Origin: Desulfatitalea sp.
GTDB lineage: Bacteria > Desulfobacterota > Desulfobacteria > Desulfobacterales > Desulfosarcinaceae
Assembly (NCBI GenBank): GCA_018224505.1
Contig: JAGTVD010000404.1
Coordinates: 1-14,589 of the forward strand
Direction: 5' to 3'
Length of the DNA stretch: 14,589 nucleotides
In this document: one piece after another, positions 6,560 through 13,964 of the stretch
Layout: every line of letters begins with the position of its first letter
How positions within the stretch are numbered: position 1 is the first letter of the stretch
The notes under the pieces: model-generated
Seen by the model: only the letters and a program-made list of their open reading frames with translations
Databases searched by the model: none
Told to the model about the DNA's origin: nothing
Made by a program: the position numbers and the translations under genes

Positions 6560-9157
6560 ATGAATCAAAAACCATCGTATACCGGTCGCCACCGTGAGCG
6601 GGTCACCCGGCGGTCCGTGCTGATGGCCGACAAAGTAGCCAAGCTGCTGATAGCGCTCGGGGGATTCGGGACCATCATATCGGTCTCCCTGGTCTTCATC
6701 TTCCTGGCCATTGTCGTGGTGCCGCTGTTCAAAAACGCAGCCATCGAACAGCGCGGGGCCATCGAAGCGTCTTGGCCGGCGGGGGGGACCGCGCCGGTGA
6801 ACATGGCGGTGGACGAGTACCAGGTGTTGAGCTGGCTCTATTTTCCGGACGGCGCCATCGATGTCGTCCGACTGGACAACGGCCGGGTGCTCGATCGGCT
6901 GACCCCTTTCCCGGACGGGGCACCCACCGCCCACGTGTTCGAACCCCGGCTCGGGCAGGCGGCGTTCGGGTTTGCCGATGGCGCCATCCGCCTGGGCACC
7001 ATCCGCTTCGGCACCGACTTCCCGAATCCGGATGCCTTGCCCGCCGAGATCAGGGCACTGGAACCAGGGGCCATGGCCGATTACGCCGGTGGCGTTGTCC
7101 AAGTGACCCCCGAGGGCCAGTTCCGCACCCAGCAATTGACCATGGAGATGAGCGAGCCGTTCTATTTCGACGACCCGGCCGCCATCCTGCTGATCGATCA
7201 ATCGGTGCGGCCGTCGGGCCCCACCATCGCCGCCTACACCGCCGATGGCCACTTGCGCATCCAGCGGGTCACCCAGCGGCGCAACCTGCTCACGGGCAAG
7301 ACCACCACCACCCTGACCGGCGGCAATATTGAAGTGCCGATACCTCCGGGTAAAGGCGCGCCGGCCCACCTGCGACTGTCGGGCATCGCGGACACCGTCT
7401 ACCTGGTGTGGGCCGACGGCCTTCTGCAACGCTTCGACGCCCGCATCATCGATGCGCCGGTGCTGGCCGAAAGTATCGAACTGGTGGGGGTCCAAGGCGC
7501 CTCGCTGACCGCCCTGGAGTTTATGATCGGCAAGGCCACGCTGGTGGCGGGGGACTCCCTGGGCCGGGTGCGCACCTGGTTCCGGGTCCGGCCCGACCAG
7601 CCACGGACCGTGGACGGCACCACCCTCGTATTGTCCCATGACCTGCCCGGCGAGGGCGCCCCGGTGACCGCCCTCTCCCCCTCCCTGCGTTCGCGCATGC
7701 TGGCGGCCGGCTACGCGGACGGTACGCTACGCATCTTTCATGTGACCAGCGACCAGTTGCTGGTGCAGACCGAGCAGGCCGGCGGCCCCGGGGTGACCGC
7801 CCTGGCCATGACCCCCAAGGATGACGCGGTGGTCAGCGCCGGCGGCGCAGTCATCACCCGTTGGCAGGTCCGCCCCGGCCACCCGGAGGCCACCCTGACC
7901 ACACTCTTCACACCGGTGTGGTACGAGGGGTATGCCCAACCGCAGCATGTGTGGCAATCTTCGGGCGCCACCGATGATTTCGAGCCCAAATACGGCCTCT
8001 ACCCACTGATTTTCGGCACCCTCAAAGCCACGGTCTACTCCATGCTGTTCGGCGTCCCGCTGGCATTACTGGCGGCGATCTACACCAGCGAGTTCATGCA
8101 CCCGCGCATCAAATCCACGGTCAAGCCGGCCATTGAAATGATGGCCAGCCTGCCCAGCGTGGTACTCGGCTTTCTGGCGGCCCTGGTCTTCGCACCTCTC
8201 GTGGAAAATATAGTGCCCCACATTCTGACCGCCTTCGTCACCCTGCCCGTGGCCTTTTTGCTGGGGGCCTATCTTTGGCAGATGCTGCCCAGGGATCTGC
8301 ACGCCCGACTGGCCCGCTACCGCCTGCTGATCTACCTGGCCACCCTGCCCGTGGGCCTGTTGATGGCCGCCTGGATGGGCCCCCTCGTGGAATCGTGGTT
8401 CTATGCGGGCGATATCAAAGGGTGGCTCAACGGCCGCCTGGGCACCGGTACCGGCGGCTGGATGATCCTCTTTCTGCCACTGTGCGCCATCGGCATCGGC
8501 ATCGCCTACGCCCGTCTGCTCAACCCCTATCTGCGGCACCACTCCGCAGGCTGGAGCCGGCGCACCCTGGCCACTGTGGATCTGGTCAAATTCCTGACCG
8601 GCATCCTGCTGACGCTGGGACTCTCCCTGACCCTGGCCGGCTTGCTCACGCTGCTGGGGATCGATCCGCGGGGCAGTTTCGTGGACACCTACGTGCAGCG
8701 CAACGCCCTGGTGGTGGGCTTCGTGATGGGTTTTGCGGTAATTCCCATCATCTACACCATCTCCGAGGATGCCCTTTCCGCTGTACCCGAGCATCTGCGG
8801 GCCGCCTCCCTGGGATGCGGCGCCACGCCTTGGCAGACCGCGATCCGCATCATCATCCCCACGGCCATGAGCGGCCTGTTCAGCGCAGTGATGATCGGGC
8901 TGGGCCGGGCGGTAGGCGAGACCATGATCGTGCTGATGGCCGCGGGCAACACGCCGGTGCTGGACTGGAACATCTTCAATGGCTTTCGCACCCTATCGGC
9001 CAACATCGCCGTGGAGCTGCCCGAAGCGGTGCAGTTCAGCACCCACTACCGCACCTTGTTCCTGGCGGCGCTGACCTTGTTCCTGATGACCTTCGTGATC
9101 AATACCGTGGCGGAAATCGTGCGTTTGCGCTTCCGCCGAAAGGCTTTCGAGCTATGA
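6560..9157 (+). CDS. pstC: Phosphate ABC transporter permease PstC, long form with periplasmic propeller-like domain
   Basis: This is one half of the phosphate channel. At 865 aa it is more than twice the size of E. coli PstC (~320 aa). Residues ~30-57 are the first membrane helix. Residues ~58-475 form an extracytoplasmic domain with recurring WD40/beta-propeller-like strands, e.g. VTALSPSLRSRMLAAGYADGT and VTALAMTPKDDAVVSAGGA, each ending in a W- or F-containing strand (TLRIFHV, ITRWQV). From ~478 the standard permease domain begins (YPLIFGTLKATVYSM, ASLPSVVLGFLAALVF). It carries an added hydrophobic stretch at roughly 580-720, then the EAA loop (SEDALSAVPEHLRAASLGCGATPWQTAIRI, ~735-765) that docks PstB, and GRAVGETM. 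The pattern matches the long-permease type of COG4590/PstC. ATG 6560 is preferred over an in-frame TTG at 6551; neither has a good ribosome site. The gene overlaps pstA by ATGA. Confidence 0.9.
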   Translation: MNQKPSYTGRHRERVTRRSVLMADKVAKLLIALGGFGTIISVSLVFIFLAIVVVPLFKNAAIEQRGAIEASWPAGGTAPVNMAVDEYQVLSWLYFPDGAIDVVRLDNGRVLDRLTPFPDGAPTAHVFEPRLGQAAFGFADGAIRLGTIRFGTDFPNPDALPAEIRALEPGAMADYAGGVVQVTPEGQFRTQQLTMEMSEPFYFDDPAAILLIDQSVRPSGPTIAAYTADGHLRIQRVTQRRNLLTGKTTTTLTGGNIEVPIPPGKGAPAHLRLSGIADTVYLVWADGLLQRFDARIIDAPVLAESIELVGVQGASLTALEFMIGKATLVAGDSLGRVRTWFRVRPDQPRTVDGTTLVLSHDLPGEGAPVTALSPSLRSRMLAAGYADGTLRIFHVTSDQLLVQTEQAGGPGVTALAMTPKDDAVVSAGGAVITRWQVRPGHPEATLTTLFTPVWYEGYAQPQHVWQSSGATDDFEPKYGLYPLIFGTLKATVYSMLFGVPLALLAAIYTSEFMHPRIKSTVKPAIEMMASLPSVVLGFLAALVFAPLVENIVPHILTAFVTLPVAFLLGAYLWQMLPRDLHARLARYRLLIYLATLPVGLLMAAWMGPLVESWFYAGDIKGWLNGRLGTGTGGWMILFLPLCAIGIGIAYARLLNPYLRHHSAGWSRRTLATVDLVKFLTGILLTLGLSLTLAGLLTLLGIDPRGSFVDTYVQRNALVVGFVMGFAVIPIIYTISEDALSAVPEHLRAASLGCGATPWQTAIRIIIPTAMSGLFSAVMIGLGRAVGETMIVLMAAGNTPVLDWNIFNGFRTLSANIAVELPEAVQFSTHYRTLFLAALTLFLMTFVINTVAEIVRLRFRRKAFEL

Positions 9158-10929
9158 TCCCAACCGCAGCCAAGGACAAGCCGCTGAACGACTCGCCGAC
9201 CAACGCCGACCCCACGGCGCCCCAGCGCCGAGCGCAGCGCTCCACCAGTTCACTCCTGGCCTACGGAGAACCGATGCTCTGGCTCACGGGAGGCGCCCTG
9301 ACCATCTGCCTGGTGATGATCATCGGGTTGCTGGTGCTGATTTTTTACCAGGGCGTCTCCACTTTCTGGCCGGCGCCCCTGGTGCAGATTACCACAATAG
9401 AGGATCGCACGTTCATGGGGGAGGTCACCCGCGAAGAAATTTTCGCGCCGGCGGAAACCGTGTTCACGCAACTGGCGCCGGAGGTGGCGGAACAGGCCCG
9501 TCGCACGGTCGCGGCGAATGACGGCACGGCCCACCGCTGGCTGGTGCGCATCGGCAACTTCGAGCTCACCGGCGACCACTTCAACTGGTTCAGCGACTTC
9601 ATGATCCGCGATGAACGGCGGCCGGAATGGGCCGTGACGGTGGAACGGCTCTCCTGGGGCCGCTTTTACGGCATACCCGCGGCCTTCCTGGTGGATGGCG
9701 CTGTGGTGGTAGACACGTCGGCCCAGGCATGGCAGCGCTATAAAGCCCATCATGGCGAAATCCGCAAGCGCTGGCGCCAGCGGCGCCACCTGGAAACCCA
9801 CGCCATCGGCAAACTCAACCGCCAGGAGGAAGCGGCCCGCCTGGACATGCGCACGGCGCTGCTCGAACACGGCCCCGACTCCGCCCGGTATGCGGCGGCC
9901 AGGGAACGCCTTGAAACAGTGCAGCGCAAGTCGGAGATCGAGACCGCCCAACTTCGCGAACAGATCAACGCCCTGAACACAGAAAACAGCCGCTATCAGT
10001 TGCGGCTGGTCACCGCCGATGGCCAGGAAAAGAACCTCGCCCTGGAAGAGATCGTGCGCGCCTTTCCGGCCAACCGGCTGTCGGTGACGGAGAAGACCGC
10101 CATCTATCTGTCCCGGTGGTGGGAGTTCTTCACTGACGATCCACGAGAAGCCAACAGCGAGGGCGGCGTTTTCCCGGCCATCTTCGGCACCGTGGTGATG
10201 ACCCTGGTGATGTCCCTGGCGGTGGTGCCCTTCGGTGTGCTGGCGGCCCTCTACCTGCGCGAATACGCCAAGGCCGGCCCCTTGATCAGCGCGGTGCGCA
10301 TTGCCATCAACAACCTGGCCGGGGTGCCGAGCATTGTCTTCGGCGTTTTCGGGCTGGGGTTCTTCTGCTACTTCGTGGGCGGCACCATCGACCAGCTTTT
10401 CTTCTCGGCCAAGCTGCCAAGCCCCACCTATGGCACCGGCGGCATCCTGTGGGCCTCGCTCACACTGGCGCTGCTGACCCTGCCGGTGGTGATCGTGGCC
10501 ACCGAGGAGGCCCTGGCGGCGGTGCCCGGATCCATGCGGGAGGGCTCCTACGCCTGCGGCGCCAGCAAGTGGCAGACAATAAAGCGCATCGTGCTGCCCC
10601 GGGCCATGCCCGGCATCATGACCGGCATGATCCTGGCCATGGCCCGCGGGGCCGGCGAGGTGGCGCCGCTGATGCTGGTGGGCGCGGTCAAGCTGGCGCC
10701 CGAGCTGCCCGTGGACGGCATTTTTCCTTTTCTGCACCCCGAGCGCAGCTTCATGCACCTGGGCTTTCACATCTTCGACCTGGGCTTCCAAAGCCAGAAC
10801 AGCGAGGCTGCCAAGCCAATGGTTTTCACCACCACTTTGCTACTGATTGTCATCATCGCCTCCCTCAACCTGGGTGCGGTGCTGTTGCGCAACCGCCTGC
10901 GCAAAAAATTTGCTTCCGGCGTCTTTTAA
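9154..10929 (+). CDS. pstA: Phosphate ABC transporter permease PstA, long form with coiled-coil extracytoplasmic insert
   Basis: This is the second half of the phosphate channel. The start ATG (9154) overlaps the pstC stop (ATGA), indicating translational coupling. An open frame extends far upstream, but that part is antiphase to pstC codons and is not coding. The 591-aa protein is about twice the length of E. coli PstA (296 aa). It has a first helix at ~41-65, a large extracytoplasmic region at ~66-335, and then the permease domain from ~337 (GGVFPAIFGTVVMTLVMSLA, NNLAGVPSIVFGVFGLGFF). The EAA loop is EEALAAVPGSMREGSYACGASKWQTIKRIVLPRAMPGI (~451-488, given here in two motifs: EEALAAVPGSM and GASKWQTIKRIVLP), followed by ARGAGEVAPLM. 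Residues ~200-285 are charged, heptad-like and rich in Glu, Arg, Gln and Leu, and look like a coiled coil. It sits 10 nt upstream of pstB. Confidence 0.92.
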   Translation: MIPTAAKDKPLNDSPTNADPTAPQRRAQRSTSSLLAYGEPMLWLTGGALTICLVMIIGLLVLIFYQGVSTFWPAPLVQITTIEDRTFMGEVTREEIFAPAETVFTQLAPEVAEQARRTVAANDGTAHRWLVRIGNFELTGDHFNWFSDFMIRDERRPEWAVTVERLSWGRFYGIPAAFLVDGAVVVDTSAQAWQRYKAHHGEIRKRWRQRRHLETHAIGKLNRQEEAARLDMRTALLEHGPDSARYAAARERLETVQRKSEIETAQLREQINALNTENSRYQLRLVTADGQEKNLALEEIVRAFPANRLSVTEKTAIYLSRWWEFFTDDPREANSEGGVFPAIFGTVVMTLVMSLAVVPFGVLAALYLREYAKAGPLISAVRIAINNLAGVPSIVFGVFGLGFFCYFVGGTIDQLFFSAKLPSPTYGTGGILWASLTLALLTLPVVIVATEEALAAVPGSMREGSYACGASKWQTIKRIVLPRAMPGIMTGMILAMARGAGEVAPLMLVGAVKLAPELPVDGIFPFLHPERSFMHLGFHIFDLGFQSQNSEAAKPMVFTTTLLLIVIIASLNLGAVLLRNRLRKKFASGVF

Positions 10930-10939
10930 GCGAGGTCCC

Positions 10940-11845
10940 ATGAACGCGACACATCCAGACAGCTCCAAAAACGCAAAAAGCACGATCGCCCTTTCCAAGC
11001 CCGGCCCCAACGGCGGCATCTCCGACCGTCTGCAGGTGATCGCCAACGGCGGGTCGGTACCGGCCGAGATTCACCCTGCGATCCTTGACGAAGACAGCGT
11101 GCTGGACATTCGCAACTTCCGCCTCTGGTATGGCGAGGCCCAGGCGCTGTTCGACATCAACCTCTCCATCCCCCGGGGCAAGGTGACCGCCATGATCGGG
11201 CCGTCCGGCTGCGGCAAATCCACTCTGCTGCGTTCGGTCAACCGCCTCAACGACCTGATCGATTCGGTGCGTATCACCGGCGACATGATCCTCAACGGCC
11301 GTTCGATCTATGAACCGTCGGTGGATGTGATCGAGCTGCGCAAGCGCATGGGCATGGTGTTTCAAAAATCGAATCCCTTTCCCATGAGCATCTACGAAAA
11401 TGTCATCTATCCGCTGCGCATCGACGGCGAGCGCAGCCACGGGGTGCTGGACGAAGTGTGCGAGCGCAGTCTCCGAGGCGCCGCCTTGTGGGAAGAGGTC
11501 AAAGACCGCCTGCATGAAAGCGCCCTGGGCCTCTCGGGCGGCCAGCAGCAGCGATTGTGCATCGCCAGGGCTATTTCAGCCGAACCCGATGTGCTGCTGA
11601 TGGACGAACCCTGCTCGGCTCTCGACCCGCTGGCCACCAACAAAATAGAAGATCTGATCGACCAGTTGAAGGGGGACTACACCATCCTCATCGTGACCCA
11701 CAACATGCAGCAGGCCGCCCGCACCAGCGACTACACGGCCTTCATGTACCTGGGACACGTGGTGGAGTACGGCCCCACGGAAACTTTGTTCCAGAAACCA
11801 CTGCTGCAAGAAACCCAGGACTATGTCACGGGACGTTTCGGTTAG
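10940..11845 (+). CDS. pstB: Phosphate ABC transporter ATP-binding protein PstB
   Basis: PstB is the cytoplasmic ATPase that drives phosphate import through PstC-PstA. All ABC motifs are intact: Walker A GPSGCGKST (residues 87-95), the Q-loop in MGMVFQKSNPFPMSIYENV (PstB-typical), signature LSGGQQQR (198-205), Walker B VLLMDEP with the D-loop SALD (from 218), and the switch His254 in VTHNMQQA. The ATG at 10940 has GAGG at 10932-10935 and lies 10 nt after pstA; the frame stays open further upstream inside pstA, but no better ribosome site was seen there. At 301 aa it is longer than E. coli PstB (257 aa) because of a ~45-residue polar N-terminal extension. It is the last gene of pstSCAB; phoU does not follow it but lies 2.6 kb away on the other strand. 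Confidence 0.95.
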   Translation: MNATHPDSSKNAKSTIALSKPGPNGGISDRLQVIANGGSVPAEIHPAILDEDSVLDIRNFRLWYGEAQALFDINLSIPRGKVTAMIGPSGCGKSTLLRSVNRLNDLIDSVRITGDMILNGRSIYEPSVDVIELRKRMGMVFQKSNPFPMSIYENVIYPLRIDGERSHGVLDEVCERSLRGAALWEEVKDRLHESALGLSGGQQQRLCIARAISAEPDVLLMDEPCSALDPLATNKIEDLIDQLKGDYTILIVTHNMQQAARTSDYTAFMYLGHVVEYGPTETLFQKPLLQETQDYVTGRFG

Positions 11846-11850
11846 GGTTC

Positions 11851-11873
11851 GCGCGAGCCCTCAGGGCTCGCGC
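11851..11873 (+). terminator. Perfect hairpin just after pstB
   Basis: GCGCGAGCCC (11851-11860), loop TCA, GGGCTCGCGC (11864-11873): a perfect 10-bp GC-rich stem starting 6 nt after the pstB stop. It has the position of an operon terminator but no U-tract, so it may be factor-dependent or a 3' stabiliser. Its right arm also belongs to the larger inverted repeat at 11864-11944. Confidence 0.55.
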
Positions 11874-11944
11874 AAAGATAAGTTCGCATTTTAGGCGCCC
11901 GGATTTGGGATGGATAAAATGTGAAGTTATTTTTTCGCGAGCCC
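11864..11944. repeat. Imperfect 30-bp inverted repeat, MITE-like or regulatory element
   Basis: The left arm 11864-11893 (GGGCTCGCG...CATTTTA) and the right arm 11915-11944 (TAAAATG...CGCGAGCCC) are reverse complements at 26 of 30 positions, around a 21-nt loop. The ends are perfect over 9 bp (GGGCTCGCG/CGCGAGCCC). The terminal CGCGAGCCC also occurs a third time at 11852-11860, giving two mutually exclusive folds. No protein is encoded. It separates pstB from the lipoprotein gene and may be a non-autonomous mobile element or a conditional terminator. Confidence 0.75.
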
Positions 11945-11975
11945 TTATTCCATTCACACACCAAGGAGAAGAACT

Positions 11976-12479
11976 ATGCGTACACGATGGATCGTTTATC
12001 TGTTGACAGGATGCCTGCTGCTCATCGGGCTGGCCGGCTGCCAGACCACCAATGCCGCTCAGACGGCAGCTCCGGCCGCCGCCCCGGCGGCGCCCTTTCC
12101 CAAGGAAGGATTTGTCACCTTTGACGAAGACGGCCGTATTTGGGTGTTCCAGGCCGACGCCAAGGAACTGGCCGAATACAAAGACAAAGGCGAACTGGCG
12201 AAATTCGTGGTCCGCCCCGGCGCCGGGCCCCAGGGTAAAACCCTCAAAGCCCCGGACAGTGAAACCATCATCCACTACATGACGCGCACTCCGGGCTTTG
12301 CCACATTTCTGGAAGACGGCCGCCTCTGGGTGTTCCGCGACGGCGCAAAGGAACTGGCCGAATACAAGGACAAGGGTGAATTGGCCAAGTTCGTGGTCCG
12401 CCCCTCCGCCGGCCCGATGGGCATGACCCTCAAGGCCCCCGACGCCGAAACCCTGGACGCCTATCGGGCGGCCCAATAA
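11976..12479 (+). CDS. Lipoprotein with two tandem ~59-residue repeats, function unknown
   Basis: The 167-aa product begins with a lipoprotein signal peptide: MRTR, a hydrophobic core, and lipobox Leu19-Ala-Gly-Cys22. Cys22 would be lipidated; Gln at the next position suggests sorting to the outer membrane. An Ala/Pro-rich linker (~28-43) leads into two copies of one module, residues 45-103 and 107-165, a 62-residue period. They are identical at about 44 of 59 positions. Each copy reads GFxTFxEDGR(I/L)WVF, then KELAEYKDKGELAKFVVRP, then TLKAPDxET. The DNA copies differ at many silent sites, so the duplication is not recent and the protein sequence is under selection. I do not recognise the family. 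The ATG follows AAGGAG (11963-11968). It lies downstream of pstB beyond the inverted-repeat element and is followed by a hairpin; whether it belongs to the Pho regulon is open. Confidence 0.85.
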   Translation: MRTRWIVYLLTGCLLLIGLAGCQTTNAAQTAAPAAAPAAPFPKEGFVTFDEDGRIWVFQADAKELAEYKDKGELAKFVVRPGAGPQGKTLKAPDSETIIHYMTRTPGFATFLEDGRLWVFRDGAKELAEYKDKGELAKFVVRPSAGPMGMTLKAPDAETLDAYRAAQ

Positions 12480-12503
12480 CAGCCAAACCCCACCGCCCCA
12501 CCG

Positions 12504-12536
12504 GATGCCCGGCACCCACCCGCGGTGCCGGGCATC
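12504..12536 (+). terminator. Hairpin terminator after the lipoprotein gene
   Basis: A perfect 13-bp stem, GATGCCCGGCACC (12504-12516) with GGTGCCGGGCATC (12524-12536), closes a 7-nt loop, 24 nt after the lipoprotein stop. There is no U-tract. It probably ends the transcript and isolates the next gene. Confidence 0.65.
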
Positions 12537-12671
12537 ACGCACCCGACCCGTGCCCGAACCTGTCAAACCCGTCGAACCGCACCATTTAACCCAAACGCCC
12601 GTCCAATAGGTTGTCTTCCGTTGCGCAATGGTTACGATCATTGAAAATGCATATTTTGCCGGAGCGGAATC

Positions 12672-13964
12672 ATGGATCGTATTGTCTCCCTGTCAACGGG
12701 TCTGGGTTTCATTCTCTCCGCCGAAGTGCTGCGCCTGGTGGGCAACGGGGTCGGGCAGGCCGGAGGTTGGTTCCTGATCGGCGTCGCGCTGGCAGCAGGG
12801 GTGCACCTTTTGGGCGCCGTGCGGCTTTTCGGTCGGCTGTCCGGCCCCACGGACGAAACGGCGCTTCTGCAACGCACCCTTGGGCCCGTGGCCGCACTGG
12901 CGCTGCCGCTGGCTGCCCGGGTGCCCGTCACCCTCCTGGCCGCCACCAGTTTGCTGGCCACCGCCGGCTATGTGTTCAATGAGACCTTCGTCTACTGGTT
13001 TCCCAACTTCCTGTTTGCCTTTTTGCTTCTGTGCATGGTGCTGGGAGTGGGTTTGGCGGGCGGGACCGTATGGGCGGGCTTCCAGATCATTACCGTACTG
13101 GCCGCGCTGGGCGGCTTGATTTTCCTGATTGGCGCCGGCATCGCAACAGCACCCGCCGCTTCTGCCTCCCAGGTGACAGGACTGCCCGTGGACCAGGGAT
13201 CCAGGGGCGCACTGGGAGCGGTACTTCTGGTCCTCACATATGATCTGGCCTTTCTGGCCAAAGATAGGCGGACCGCACCGGATCAGCAAATACCGGCCCT
13301 GGTGGTGGCACTTGGCAGCGCGCTTTTATTGTTGTGGGGCCTCGTCTCCCTGCGGTGGGTGGCGCCGGACACCCTTGCGACATCCACCATCCCCTATACC
13401 ATGACCGCGCGCACCATACTGGGCCCGGAGGGACGGATCATCATCGGCGTGGTACTCGTGGCCGGCACAGCCGCAGCGGTCAACGCCCTGTTTGGCGGGA
13501 TCGCCCGAATGGCGGCCGGCATGGCTGCCGAGGGGTTGCTGCCCTCCGGTCCGCTGTCACCCGCCGGGCGCCAGCGACTCTGGACGCTGCTGATGGCCGG
13601 CGCCACAGCCGCCATGCTGATGGCCGGCATGGCGGGATCGCCCCATCTGGAACTGTTTTTGCGGGCAGGCCTGATCCTCTGGCTGCTCCACCATGCGCTG
13701 ATGCACCTGATCGCCTTGCGCACCGACCCGGGGCGTCATATTTTACGTAACGTTTACGCCGCCCATATGGCCGGTGGCCTGCTGCTCATCCTGGCGGCCG
13801 GGGGTCTGCTGGTCACCCAGTCGGAGGCCGCCGCAGCACTCTTTTTCATGGCCGGCGTGTGGGCCGCATCGGCCATTGCGGGTTGGGCGCTGTACACCCT
13901 GGCCCGTCAGCAAAATGCCCGCCGCCAAAAACAGCATACCGCAAACGAAAGGAGTCGACGATGA
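12672..13964 (+). CDS. APC-superfamily-like permease (amino-acid transporter type)
   Basis: The 430-aa product is an inner-membrane protein with about 11-12 hydrophobic segments and a short basic C-terminal tail (ARQQNARRQKQ). The layout and length fit secondary transporters of the amino acid-polyamine-organocation superfamily. The stretch VNALFGGIARMAAGMAAEGLLPSGPLSP (around 273-300) matches the APC-type helix-8 segment 'NAL..aaSR..yamArdGllP', which supports the call. Overall similarity is loose and the substrate cannot be named. The ATG follows GGAG (12660-12663). The stop overlaps the next start as ATGA, so it is translationally coupled to the exported rhodanese-like gene. That pairing hints at a sulfur-containing or thiol substrate, but this is inference only. 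A sodium- or proton-coupled transporter of another family remains possible. Confidence 0.65.
   Translation: MDRIVSLSTGLGFILSAEVLRLVGNGVGQAGGWFLIGVALAAGVHLLGAVRLFGRLSGPTDETALLQRTLGPVAALALPLAARVPVTLLAATSLLATAGYVFNETFVYWFPNFLFAFLLLCMVLGVGLAGGTVWAGFQIITVLAALGGLIFLIGAGIATAPAASASQVTGLPVDQGSRGALGAVLLVLTYDLAFLAKDRRTAPDQQIPALVVALGSALLLLWGLVSLRWVAPDTLATSTIPYTMTARTILGPEGRIIIGVVLVAGTAAAVNALFGGIARMAAGMAAEGLLPSGPLSPAGRQRLWTLLMAGATAAMLMAGMAGSPHLELFLRAGLILWLLHHALMHLIALRTDPGRHILRNVYAAHMAGGLLLILAAGGLLVTQSEAAAALFFMAGVWAASAIAGWALYTLARQQNARRQKQHTANERSRR

Noticed and set aside
8275..9153. Upstream extension of the pstA frame through the end of pstC
   Set aside because: The translation there is Arg/Pro/Gly/His-rich and overlaps the conserved pstC permease core in another frame; the ATGA start at 9154 is far more plausible.
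9250..10791. Long minus-strand open frame (513 codons) opposite pstA
   Set aside because: Antisense shadow of a well-supported pstA; the composition is not protein-like and no domain is visible.
11826..12641. Minus-strand open frame (271 codons) across the lipoprotein gene and the inverted-repeat element
   Set aside because: It runs antisense to a lipoprotein with a clear signal peptide, lipobox and ribosome site, and across non-coding palindromes.
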